62,805 nt of DNA, from the NCBI GenBank assembly GCA_900551895.1, contig URXX01000010.1:1-62805 (forward strand). Reading direction: 5' to 3'. A program made the position numbers and the translations under genes. The notes below the pieces were generated by a model. The model saw only the letters and a program-made list of their open reading frames with translations. It ran no database searches and was not told the DNA's origin. This stretch comes from an uncultured Lachnospiraceae bacterium. GTDB lineage: Bacteria > Bacillota > Clostridia > Lachnospirales > Lachnospiraceae. Of this stretch, positions 27,432 to 35,193 are shown in pieces; the stretch's first letter is position 1, and each line of letters starts with the position of its first letter.

Positions 27432-28042
27432 AGATCTCCCCCCATACATTCACACATCGTATCTGCACACCATAAATCACAGCATAAATTTCCCGTACCA
27501 AAAGATGGGCGTCCATAACCATAGCCTGTATTCTGGTATCTCTGTCCACGCCACTGCATTTGATTTACCATATTGGCATACTCCGGATTATTTGGCTCCA
27601 TTGCCGCAGCCTGCTGAGCGTGTTGCATTGCCACAATGTTATTACCCATTCCATAGTTTGCAGCCGCACTGTAATAATACCACTGTGCATTTCGATTACT
27701 GATGCCATTTAGCACATTCAATGCTTCTCTATAATGTCTTGCATTAATATAATTTGCCGCAGCCTGCATCTGTACAGTCGCATCCCCGCCGTTTGACGAA
27801 TACGAATATCCCGACTGATTTCCTGAAAATCCGCCCTGATAACCGCCATTTTCCCTTTGTTTCATAATTTGGTCATAGGCTTCCTGTACTTCTTTAAATT
27901 TTTCTTCCGCCAAATCAGACAGCGGATTATTTGCATATGAATCCGGATGGTACTTTCGGCTCATTTCTCTGTATGCTTTCTTCACTTCATCATCAGTAGC
28001 GCTTGGAGAAACTCCCAGCACCTCATATGGATTTGCTATCAT
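27425..28042 (-). CDS. J-domain protein with cysteine-rich tail
   Basis: This 205-residue protein starts with a J-domain (NPYEVLGVSPSATDDEVKKA; His32-Pro33-Asp34 intact), which stimulates DnaK ATPase. A Gly/Ser/Tyr linker and a TPR-like pair of helices (about 95-165) follow. It ends in a Cys-rich tail, CCDLWCADTMCECMGGDLC, with six cysteines in 19 residues. It lacks the DnaJ zinc-finger and substrate domains, so it is a specialised co-chaperone. Four-base overlaps join it to the DUF5685 gene, suggesting they work together. Confidence 0.88.
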   Translation of the reverse strand: MIANPYEVLGVSPSATDDEVKKAYREMSRKYHPDSYANNPLSDLAEEKFKEVQEAYDQIMKQRENGGYQGGFSGNQSGYSYSSNGGDATVQMQAAANYINARHYREALNVLNGISNRNAQWYYYSAAANYGMGNNIVAMQHAQQAAAMEPNNPEYANMVNQMQWRGQRYQNTGYGYGRPSFGTGNLCCDLWCADTMCECMGGDLC

Positions 28043-28884
28043 TTTTCTATTCCTTCCTCATTTTCTGTATTTTGCTTTTGCTTCTCATCATATTTATTCC
28101 AGACGCCTACATAAAGAATATTTCTCAAAATATCTGCATATTCAATGCACGGTAATTTTTCAAATGCACTGCTGCATTCCGCAAGAACAAGCGTCAGCAT
28201 CTGACCGCACTTTTCCTCATATTTTTCATCACGATACAAAGGCAGAAGCGGATTGTAACTTCCACACTCTCTGTCCTTCTCCAAATCATCATAAGCATCT
28301 AAAATGTAAATATATTTGCCGAGATAAAACCCCAGCCTCTTCAATGTATGTTTCCACACATCTTCTCTATACAAAAGAAGTTCTCCCATCAATTCCCCAA
28401 AATATCCGGAAACAACATCAATATTTTCTTCTTTTCTCTTTTCTGCCCTCTGCAAACGCACAAGACATCTGCGGATTTTCTCACATTTCTTCGGGTACTT
28501 TTCTCTTATTTTCAAATAAGTCTTCCGAAGTGCCCTAATCCCAACAAGTCCGATTTTGCTTTTCTCATCATTCCAGTCATCCGCAAAATGAAAATATGTC
28601 AAAACAATATTCATATCCGCTGCATATTCCGTAATTTCATTAAATAACATATCGTGTTTCTTCACCGGATGTACAACGCAACGGTTCTGTTCATGTGTAG
28701 ACTTTTCCTCATAAAGAGAAGTCAGCAGAAGTACAAGAAATGTCATATCATATGTCAATGTCATCTGTCCTAAAAAACCGTATTTCTCTTTCAGAACTTT
28801 ACATAGTCCGCAATAGTATGCCCTGTATGTATAATAATCTTTCATTTTCAATTCCGGTTTACAGACTGTCACATATCCGAACAT
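28039..28884 (-). CDS. DUF5685-like protein
   Basis: This 281-residue helical protein begins MFGYVTVCKPELKMKDYYTY and has an early CGLCK motif (about 25-29) and a conserved YILDAYDDLEKD segment (about 195). It matches my recollection of the DUF5685 family, often next to J-domain proteins in Clostridia. The Cys-x-x-Cys with scattered His could bind a metal. The helical plan and Asp-rich motif loosely recall isoprenoid-synthase folds, but function is unknown. Confidence 0.8.
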   Translation of the reverse strand: MFGYVTVCKPELKMKDYYTYRAYYCGLCKVLKEKYGFLGQMTLTYDMTFLVLLLTSLYEEKSTHEQNRCVVHPVKKHDMLFNEITEYAADMNIVLTYFHFADDWNDEKSKIGLVGIRALRKTYLKIREKYPKKCEKIRRCLVRLQRAEKRKEENIDVVSGYFGELMGELLLYREDVWKHTLKRLGFYLGKYIYILDAYDDLEKDRECGSYNPLLPLYRDEKYEEKCGQMLTLVLAECSSAFEKLPCIEYADILRNILYVGVWNKYDEKQKQNTENEEGIEK

Positions 28885-28918
28885 TTCTTTTTCCCCTTTC
28901 CGCTAAAATAGTCTGCAC

Positions 28919-28935
28919 TAAGTGTCATTATAGCA
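28919..28935 (-). promoter_or_regulatory. Possible extended -10 promoter of the DUF5685/J-domain operon
   Basis: On the minus strand TGCTATAAT (TATAAT at 28927-28932) lies about 43 bases before the start codon. The TG one base upstream of TATAAT fits an extended -10; the -35 region is weak. Confidence 0.45.
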
Positions 28936-29022
28936 TATCCCTTTCTGATGAGGGAGAGAGAAATTCTAAAAAATCTGTGAACAGTTTTTACAAAATATTT
29001 CCTATTCATATACATATGTATC

Positions 29023-29107
29023 AAAAAGAAGCACCGCCCCCACAATTCAAAGATTGCAAAAACAGTGCTTCCTAAGTGCGCGATCAGGGGTTCGAACCCT
29101 GGACACC
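29023..29107. repeat. Left direct repeat (att-like) of the tRNA-Lys island
   Basis: This 85-base stretch matches 32837-32920 with one substitution and one inserted base. It contains the tRNA-Lys terminator and the 3' 31 bases of the tRNA (T arm and acceptor strand), then diverges exactly where the anticodon stem begins. Confidence 0.88.
29077..29107 (-). pseudogene. tRNA-Lys 3' fragment
   Basis: This holds the discriminator base, acceptor 3' strand, T arm and variable loop of tRNA-Lys(CUU). The D arm and anticodon arm are missing, so it cannot make a tRNA. It is the duplicated attachment half of the island. Confidence 0.88.
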
Positions 29108-29221
29108 AAAGTAAAACTTTGAAAGAAGAAGATTCTGCACAGTGCTTTTTCAAGTGTAACCCTTATACTTTACAAATCCTTTTCTTTCCATATTCAACCT
29201 AATATTTAAAAATGAACTCTT

Positions 29222-29959
29222 TTAAAATGAAATTTGCTTAAGAAATTGTTTCGTTCTAATGTTTTTAGGATTAGAAAACAATTCTTTCGGACTACCTTCC
29301 TCTATTATTTTTCCGTCATCCATAAAAACTACTCTATCCGCAACATCTAATGCAAATCTCATTTCATGCGTCACAATAATCAATGTACGATTATGTTCTT
29401 TGGCAAGTTTTCGAATTATATCCAAAATACCTGTTACTAATTCTGGATCTAGTGAGGATGTTGGCTCATCGAACAATATAACATTAGGGTTTACTGCCAT
29501 TGCCCTTGCGATTCCAACTCTTTGTTGTTGTCCGCCTGATAATCTAGAAGGATATTCATTTGCTTTATCACACAAACCAACTTGTGTAATATATCCCATT
29601 GCTTTTTCTTTTGCATCATTTTTATCCATTTTTTGAACAGATACCATTGGAATCATTACATTTTCAAGCACAGTTTTATTCTTAAACAAATTGTAATTCT
29701 GAAATACCATAGAAGTCTTTTTTCTCAATGCCTTTATGTCCTTCTCTTTACATTTTTCTATATCCAAGGACACATCGTCAATTCCAATAATTCCTTTATC
29801 CGGTTTTTCAATACAGTTTATGCAACGCAAAAAAGTAGATTTCCCCATACCTGACGGACCTATGATAACAATAACTTCTCCCTTTTCTGCCTTGAAATCT
29901 ATCCCATGTAATACATGTAAATCTCCAAAACTTTTATGCAAATTTTTTATATTAATCAT
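29222..29959 (-). CDS. Polar amino acid ABC transporter ATP-binding protein
   Basis: This 245-residue ATPase of the GlnQ/HisP type has Walker A GPSGMGKST (about 35-43), Q-loop VFQNYNLF, signature LSGGQQQR, Walker B VILFDEPTSSLD and the H-loop His in IIVTHE. It powers import of a polar amino acid with the permease and lipoprotein encoded upstream. It overlaps the DUF169 gene by eight bases and is the last gene of the operon. Confidence 0.93.
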   Translation of the reverse strand: MINIKNLHKSFGDLHVLHGIDFKAEKGEVIVIIGPSGMGKSTFLRCINCIEKPDKGIIGIDDVSLDIEKCKEKDIKALRKKTSMVFQNYNLFKNKTVLENVMIPMVSVQKMDKNDAKEKAMGYITQVGLCDKANEYPSRLSGGQQQRVGIARAMAVNPNVILFDEPTSSLDPELVTGILDIIRKLAKEHNRTLIIVTHEMRFALDVADRVVFMDDGKIIEEGSPKELFSNPKNIRTKQFLKQISF

Positions 29960-30776
29960 TTGAATTCTCCGCTACTAATTTTTTATATAAATCAGGATTT
30001 ACATATTCTTTACCTAATTTTCCATAGTGAAGTGTTTTATCTATTGTAATTCCCAATTCTTCCGAATCATCTAATCTTTCTAAAATTTTTTCTTTTCTTT
30101 CCGGATATTCAATATAATTTAACGTTTGAATCATTCCATCAACAAGTGGCTGCAATTGCTGAATCGGAAGTCCAACTCCCATTTCATCATCTTCCCATTG
30201 ACAGATTTTTCTTGTTCCGGCACAAAGTACAGAGAAATTCAAATCATTTTCTTCAAACGGAGCTGCCGTCAAGTCTGCACATACTCCTTGATTTCCAGCC
30301 ATATGTATATTTTTCGGTATTCCGAATTTATACGAATAAGCTTCTACAACCCTCATGAGTTGATATGCATTTACCATAAAAAGGACAACATCTGCATCTG
30401 AAACTTCATGTAATGGTCCTATCTCAATTCCATAAATAGATTGTTTAATTCTTGAAATATCTTTAGTCACTGCTTTCGCCACTGCTCTACTCTCATAGAG
30501 TTTAATGCTATAATATCGTTCTCCCGACTCAACACATGGCATTTCTTCAGTTACTCCAAGTGCTTCTGACGCACATCTACACCCAAAATTTTCAGCATTC
30601 GATTTAAAATGTTTTCCATCCATTGCATTTTTTACCATCATGCAATAACTTGTTCTTTTCCCATATTCTTCTACTTCTAATTCGTTATATTCTCGAAAAG
30701 TATACAAAAAATGAACACCAATTATTTCTCTTTTTAATCCAAGCATTTTTGTTAATTGATCTGCATTTTTATTCAT
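29952..30776 (-). CDS. DUF169 protein within the ABC transporter operon
   Basis: This 274-residue cytosolic protein resembles the DUF169 family of anaerobes and archaea. It has several conserved cysteines (SYCMMVKNAM, FGCRCASEALG, VLCAGTRKICQW) and the typical long alternating sheet and helix pattern. The start at 30776 sits behind AAGGAGGTC; a longer frame from 30830 overlaps the permease. DUF169 has no assigned function; metal or cofactor binding is suggested only by the cysteines. Its place between permease and ATPase genes implies a role tied to the imported compound. Confidence 0.83.
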   Translation of the reverse strand: MNKNADQLTKMLGLKREIIGVHFLYTFREYNELEVEEYGKRTSYCMMVKNAMDGKHFKSNAENFGCRCASEALGVTEEMPCVESGERYYSIKLYESRAVAKAVTKDISRIKQSIYGIEIGPLHEVSDADVVLFMVNAYQLMRVVEAYSYKFGIPKNIHMAGNQGVCADLTAAPFEENDLNFSVLCAGTRKICQWEDDEMGVGLPIQQLQPLVDGMIQTLNYIEYPERKEKILERLDDSEELGITIDKTLHYGKLGKEYVNPDLYKKLVAENSND

Positions 30777-30787
30777 AATTGACCTCC

Positions 30788-31453
30788 TTATAAATGACGA
30801 CAAATTCTCACTTCTAAACATTTTAAACATTTATCTATTATCAAAAGTACAATCCAATATATAATACCAACTGCAATATATGCTTCCATAAATCTGAGAG
30901 AAGACCCTCCTAAAATCTTTGCCTGTGAAAGCATTTCTATTACTCCTATAGTAAATCCAATCGCCGTATTTTTTATCATAGAAATAAACGAATTTCCCAA
31001 TGACGGGAATGCAGCAATAAATGCCTGCGGCAAAATAATTTCTTTATACATTGCTATCGAACTCATTCCCACTGATAAAGCGGCTTCTTTTTGTCCTTTA
31101 TCTACCGCTAACAAACCTCCACGAATGGTTTCAGCGATAAAAGCCGAAGAATTCATTGCAATTGTAATAATTAATGAAAAACTTGCAGGCATAGTTTTCA
31201 TAGAACTAAATATTTGCGGCAACCCAAAATAAAAAATAAACAATTGTGTTATATATGGTGTTGATCTAAAATACGATATGTAAATCCCTGCAATTTTTCT
31301 ACAAATTTTATACTTTGATGTATAGCAAATCTCCAATATTAATCCTATTATAAAAGCAATAAAAAAAGCAATAATTCCTAAATAAAGCGTATAAGGAATT
31401 TTTGTCATAATCTTAGGAAAACACCTAAAGAAAAACTCAAAATCAAACCTCAT
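30788..31453 (-). CDS. Polar amino acid ABC transporter permease
   Basis: This 221-residue inner-membrane permease of the HisMQ type has about five helices. The coupling EAA loop is GGLLAVDKGQKEAALSVGMS followed by LPQAFIAAFPSLGNSF. The ATG at 31453 follows GGGAG; an 11-residue extension lacks a ribosome site. A single permease gene suggests a homodimer. Confidence 0.92.
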   Translation of the reverse strand: MRFDFEFFFRCFPKIMTKIPYTLYLGIIAFFIAFIIGLILEICYTSKYKICRKIAGIYISYFRSTPYITQLFIFYFGLPQIFSSMKTMPASFSLIITIAMNSSAFIAETIRGGLLAVDKGQKEAALSVGMSSIAMYKEIILPQAFIAAFPSLGNSFISMIKNTAIGFTIGVIEMLSQAKILGGSSLRFMEAYIAVGIIYWIVLLIIDKCLKCLEVRICRHL

Positions 31454-31498
31454 ATTTTTCTCCCATATATTAGTATAGGTAGTCACAAGGACTACCTT

Positions 31499-32320
31499 TT
31501 ATTTCTCAGAAACATCTGTCACATCACGCTTATAAAATTTTTCTGAAAGTTTACGAAATGTTCCATCTTCTTGCATCTCTTTGATTGCTTTGTTAAAGCC
31601 TTCAATAAGTTCTGGATCTGCATCTTTTGAGAAAGGCCATGCTGTATAATCAACGATAATAGGCTCTCCTACTAACTTAAAATCATACTCACCTTTTTCC
31701 ATAACAGAATCAAAAGATAATTCTGTTATCGGAAATGCATCAGAATGTCCTACTTCAAGTTCTTCATATGGACTTCCGTCAATCTCTACACACTGAATTT
31801 TCTCTTTTTCTGGTAAATCTTTATTATATGCATCAAAAAACGTTTGAAGAACTGTTCCAAACTGAATATGAACTTTTCTACCACGTAAGTCATCTACCGA
31901 TTCTGCCGGATCATCTTTTCTAACACACATTCTAATTTTATTTGCACTATACTTATCAGAGAAATTGTATGTTTCTTCACGTTCCGGTGTAATAGCAACT
32001 TGTCCTACGATTGTATCGTATAAACCACTGTCAATCCCCCCGAACATAGCTGTATAGTCATCTGAAATTTCCCATTTAATTTTAAATCCAGCTCTCTTTG
32101 CTACTTCTTTGATTGCCTCAACTTCAAATCCTGTTAAATCCCCATTATCATCAGTATAAGTAATTGGGAAAAATGATGGTCTTGCAACTACAGTGATTTC
32201 TCTTTGTTTTGCTTCTTCACTTTTCTTTTCTGGTGCTTCCTCTTTCTTCGCTCCACATCCAACAAGCATTACGCTCAACATTGTAATGCAAAGAATTGCA
32301 CTAATAAGTTTCTTTTTCAT
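31499..32320 (-). CDS. Amino acid ABC transporter substrate-binding lipoprotein (SBP family 3)
   Basis: This 273-residue lipoprotein has a signal peptide ending in the lipobox LVGC (Cys about 22) and an SBP_bac_3 fold: TVVARPSFFPITYTDDNGDL, GFEVEAIKEVAKRAGF and the DTIVGQVAITPER loop. It captures a polar amino acid outside the membrane for the adjacent permease. GGAGG precedes the ATG at 32320. First gene of the island operon. Confidence 0.93.
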   Translation of the reverse strand: MKKKLISAILCITMLSVMLVGCGAKKEEAPEKKSEEAKQREITVVARPSFFPITYTDDNGDLTGFEVEAIKEVAKRAGFKIKWEISDDYTAMFGGIDSGLYDTIVGQVAITPEREETYNFSDKYSANKIRMCVRKDDPAESVDDLRGRKVHIQFGTVLQTFFDAYNKDLPEKEKIQCVEIDGSPYEELEVGHSDAFPITELSFDSVMEKGEYDFKLVGEPIIVDYTAWPFSKDADPELIEGFNKAIKEMQEDGTFRKLSEKFYKRDVTDVSEK

Positions 32321-32836
32321 TGTTACCTCCACATAGTTTATCTTTATTTGTTAAAAAATCAGATATATTTTACATTTTTTATTTTCGTTTGTCTAATTAA
32401 TAATTCGTATATATCTTTATTATTTATTGATTTTTTCTATATGCTTTAGAAGTACAATCTGCAAAATTTAGTTTTTAACAATTCTATTATGCCATATCCA
32501 ATAAAGAAGTGTCCTATTTCATTTGGATGATAAATGGTTTTAATCATCTTAAAAGAATTAGTTGACTTTTTGTATAAATTTTAATGTACATTTCGTTCAC
32601 CTCTTTTTCTATATTTATATTTTAAAAATAATATACATTTATAAAAAAGACAGTATCGGGAATATTCAAATCTCTTCCCTCAATACTGGCTATGTAAAAG
32701 ATTTTCTGTTATTTCGCTCATTTCACTTGGTTTGTGACTAATTGTGCGACAAAGATGACTGTTCCCCGAATATCTTGTCTACCTTTCCGATTCTCTCTTT
32801 CAATGATAAAAAACTAAGAAACTGCCATTTTTCGCA
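32321..32836. other. 516-base AT-rich gap in the island, with a minus-strand terminator and a C-terminal ORF relic
   Basis: No intact gene is seen. A hairpin at 32649-32691 (cagtat/atactg plus ggga/tccc) is followed on the minus strand by T6 and looks like a terminator with no gene left to serve. Just upstream a start-less minus-strand frame ends with LKERIGKVDKIFGEQSSLSHN at a TAG at 32738-32740. No convincing promoter for the ABC operon was picked out. Confidence 0.4.
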
Positions 32837-32920
32837 AAAAAGAAGCACCGCCCCCGCAATTCAAAGATTGCAAAAACAGTGCTTCCTAGTGCGCGATCAG
32901 GGGTTCGAACCCTGGACACC
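32837..32920. repeat. Right direct repeat (att-like) of the tRNA-Lys island
   Basis: This 84-base copy of 29023-29107 includes the tRNA terminator (stem gaagcac/gtgcttc with a T-run on the minus strand) and the 3' part of the intact tRNA-Lys. Confidence 0.88.
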
Positions 32921-32962
32921 CTGATTAAGAGTCAGGTGCTCTACCAACTGAGCTAATCGCGC
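32890..32962 (-). tRNA. tRNA-Lys (anticodon CUU)
   Basis: This 73-base cloverleaf has acceptor GCGCGAT/ATCGCGC, D arm GCTC/GAGC, anticodon arm CCTGA-CTCTTAA-TCAGG with anticodon CTT, T arm CAGGG-TTCGAAC-CCCTG and discriminator A. CCA is not encoded. It serves as the attachment site of the island. Confidence 0.96.
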
Positions 32963-33003
32963 CTCCCGCATTATTAAGTTATTTCTTCTTTAACGCAAGG
33001 AAT

Positions 33004-33032
33004 ATTATATAACAAGTTTACACTTTTTTCAA
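33004..33032 (-). promoter_or_regulatory. Promoter of tRNA-Lys
   Basis: TTGAAA (33027-33032) and TATAAT (33004-33009) are 17 bases apart on the minus strand, about 42 bases upstream of the tRNA 5' end and just after the yitT stop codon. Confidence 0.75.
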
Positions 33033-33049
33033 GAGATTTTTAAACTTTT

Positions 33050-33931
33050 TTACATCTTAATCTTTCCGAGTGTAAATCCTCTTCCTTTTACCTCATTTAC
33101 CTGATTGATTACCATAAATGCTTTGTTATCTATTTCCAACACCATTTCATTCAATTTCGGCAGTTCACGATTTGACACAACTGTAAAAATAGCAAATCCA
33201 TCTTTATGTAAATATCCTGTTTCCGTCTTGTAAAGAGTTGTTCCCCTGTCTAATTTCTGATGAATCATTGTATTAATTTTCTTATATTCATCACTGATAA
33301 TCTTAACCTGCATCTGATTTTTTCCCATCAAAAGCACTTTATCCACAAGAACCGTATAAATAATAACAAGAAGAATACCATATAGACTCTTCTCCGTATC
33401 TCTGAAAAACATCTGTCCAATCAAAATAGAAAAGTCAAACACATATAAACCTACAGACACCGGAAGTCCCACTTTCTTATTGAAAATCAATGGCGGAATA
33501 TCCATTCCCCCCGTAGAAGCCCCCACTTTAATGACCATTCCGATTCCGATTCCAATACACAGTCCGGAAAAAATCGTGCATAACATTAAATCATCCGTTA
33601 AATGCCGTAAAACTTCCACCTTCTGAAAAACACCTAAAATTACCGGAAAATAAAATGTACTGATAAGTGAAGTAAGAGCAAATGATTTTCCTAAAACTAC
33701 AATCGCCAAAATAAACATTGTAATATTAAATACTGCGGCAAATAATTCAATCGGGATTTGAAAATAATGATTTGCAATTAATCCCAAGCCTGTCGTTCCA
33801 CCGGTAATAAGTCCTGTCGGAAGAACAAAAGCCGCAATCCCCGCCGCATAAATAGTATTTCCTAAAATAACGAAAAAAAGTCTTTTTAAATCAAAAATAT
33901 CTTTAAGTTCTTTTTTTGTTTCCTCTCTCAT
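33050..33931 (-). CDS. YitT family membrane protein
   Basis: This 293-residue protein has the YitT plan: five or six N-terminal membrane helices with the conserved LPTGLITGGTTGLGLI and GASTGGMDIP motifs, then a C-terminal cytosolic DUF2179 domain (about 205-290) ending in NEVKGRGF. Function is not established; it is a proposed transporter or permease. It stands alone. Confidence 0.93.
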   Translation of the reverse strand: MREETKKELKDIFDLKRLFFVILGNTIYAAGIAAFVLPTGLITGGTTGLGLIANHYFQIPIELFAAVFNITMFILAIVVLGKSFALTSLISTFYFPVILGVFQKVEVLRHLTDDLMLCTIFSGLCIGIGIGMVIKVGASTGGMDIPPLIFNKKVGLPVSVGLYVFDFSILIGQMFFRDTEKSLYGILLVIIYTVLVDKVLLMGKNQMQVKIISDEYKKINTMIHQKLDRGTTLYKTETGYLHKDGFAIFTVVSNRELPKLNEMVLEIDNKAFMVINQVNEVKGRGFTLGKIKM

Positions 33932-33982
33932 ACAGTTCTCCTTTTTATCACTTTATCAAATTAAATTCATCCCAAACGCAAG

Positions 33983-34008
33983 AAAAACAGGTTATATAAC
34001 CTGTTTTT
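33983..34008. terminator. Bidirectional-type terminator
   Basis: A 12-bp stem aaaaacaggtta/taacctgttttt with a two-base loop. On the minus strand it ends the thioredoxin-like gene before yitT. Confidence 0.85.
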
Positions 34009-34059
34009 CCCATATTTCCAACAAATACTATAACATTTTCCTATCGGATATTCAAGTAT

Positions 34060-34329
34060 TTACAAAACCGAAAAAATTCTCTTTACCATCAGTTTTTTAT
34101 CAATCAGACCGCTCATCCTTCCCAATTCTTCTCCATTCTTACATATCAGAAATGTGGGAACGATGTCTATTCCATAATTTTCCTGTAAATCCTCGTTCTC
34201 ATCTTTCACTTCAACCTTTGTCACTTGCAGCACATCTCTGTATTCCAGTGCGATTTCTTCCACAATCGGCATCATCATATTACATTTTGCGCACCAGTTA
34301 CCAAAAATCACAACCAGTTCCGGTTTCAT
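34060..34329 (-). CDS. Thioredoxin-like protein
   Basis: This 89-residue minimal thioredoxin fold has the redox motif NWCAKC (Cys13, Cys16) and the cis-proline segment GIDIVPTFLI. It is shorter than classical thioredoxin (about 105) and its active-site Gly-Pro is replaced by Ala-Lys, so its redox potential may differ. GGAGGTGG precedes the ATG at 34329. It overlaps by spacing with a short Cys-containing ORF upstream, probably in the same transcript. Confidence 0.88.
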   Translation of the reverse strand: MKPELVVIFGNWCAKCNMMMPIVEEIALEYRDVLQVTKVEVKDENEDLQENYGIDIVPTFLICKNGEELGRMSGLIDKKLMVKRIFSVL

Positions 34330-34343
34330 GCTCCCACCTCCAT

Positions 34344-34475
34344 TTAACATTTACAGCGGGGATTGAGTATATACACCACTTCATCAAATGAGCGTTTTAT
34401 ACAGGCTAATTTCCTATTTAATTTCGGTCTGTCGTATAATATGCATTTTACTTTATTTTTTGTCCTGCTGCCCAT
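34344..34475 (-). CDS. 43-residue basic Cys-containing peptide upstream of thioredoxin-like gene
   Basis: The ORF starts MGSRTKNKVKCILYDRP behind AAGGGGG and ends NPRCKC, just before the thioredoxin-like gene's ribosome site. It has four cysteines, many Lys and Arg, and no membrane helix. It may be a redox partner or a metal-binding peptide, but that is inference; no family is recognised. Confidence 0.55.
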   Translation of the reverse strand: MGSRTKNKVKCILYDRPKLNRKLACIKRSFDEVVYILNPRCKC

Positions 34476-34518
34476 CACATATCCCCCTTTTATATTAGGA
34501 TATGTAATTTAACTTGTT

Positions 34519-35172
34519 CTATTGCCTTACCGCAACCAGTTTATGAATAGGATTTCCCTGTGACGAAAACTTCTGCTCATACTCCGTCATCACGTTTCCC
34601 TCATTCATCTTTTCATCATGATGAAGGTCAAAAGTATATTCTTGCACTGCCCAGCCTTCCGCTTCTTCTGCCTGTTCCAGTGAAAACTCAAACAACGGAT
34701 GGTTGTCTGTCTTAAACTCCAACGTTCCGACTTCACACAATACCTTCTCGTATCTGCTTAAAAATTCTTTTGATGTAAGACGTCTTCTGGCATGTCTTGC
34801 TTTCGGCCATGGGTCTGAAAAGTTAAGATAGATCTTATCCACTTCCGCAGGAGCAAACACTTCCGCAATATCATTTGCATCCATACAGATAAAACGAATA
34901 TTTTTCAACCCGGCAAACTCTTCTGTTTCATACTTTTCCAACGCCCTCAAAAGAACACTGGAGTATCTCTCCACTCCTATATAATTAATATCAGGATTTT
35001 GTTTTGCCAGTGTCAAAAGAAACTGTCCTTTCCCCATACCGATTTCGATATGCAGTGGATTATCGTTGCCAAATAATTCACGCCATTTTCCTTTATATTC
35101 TCTCTCGTTTTTAATTGCCACGGGATTAGCGTCTATCGTTTCTCTTGCTCCCGGAATGTTTCTTAATCTCAT
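34519..35172 (-). CDS. trmB: tRNA (guanine(46)-N7)-methyltransferase
   Basis: This 217-residue SAM-dependent enzyme makes m7G46 in the tRNA variable loop. SAM-binding HIEIGMGKGQFLLTLA is followed by the TrmB signature LNFSDPWPKARHARRRLT. Its length is normal. It lies downstream of glgB with a 21-base gap. Confidence 0.96.
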   Translation of the reverse strand: MRLRNIPGARETIDANPVAIKNEREYKGKWRELFGNDNPLHIEIGMGKGQFLLTLAKQNPDINYIGVERYSSVLLRALEKYETEEFAGLKNIRFICMDANDIAEVFAPAEVDKIYLNFSDPWPKARHARRRLTSKEFLSRYEKVLCEVGTLEFKTDNHPLFEFSLEQAEEAEGWAVQEYTFDLHHDEKMNEGNVMTEYEQKFSSQGNPIHKLVAVRQ

Positions 35173-35193
35173 TGTCTTTCCTCTTGCCTTCTA

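Larger units (their letters stand above)
29023..32920. mobile_element. Small genomic island in the 3' end of tRNA-Lys(CUU), without integrase
   Basis: About 3.8 kb bounded by 85/84-base direct repeats derived from the tRNA 3' end plus its terminator, with an intact tRNA restored at the right end. This is the layout left by tyrosine-recombinase integration. The content is a four-gene operon (substrate-binding lipoprotein, permease, DUF169 protein, ATPase), visibly more AT-rich than its surroundings. No integrase, excisionase or mobilisation gene remains. Confidence 0.72.

Noticed and set aside
28869..29153. Minus-strand ORF of 94 codons across the left att repeat
   Set aside because: It reads through the tRNA fragment and the promoter of the DUF5685 gene, with no ribosome site and no protein-like conservation pattern.
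32742..32924. Plus-strand ORF ending RDQGFEPWTP
   Set aside because: The end is the antisense reading of the tRNA T arm, a well-known false ORF.
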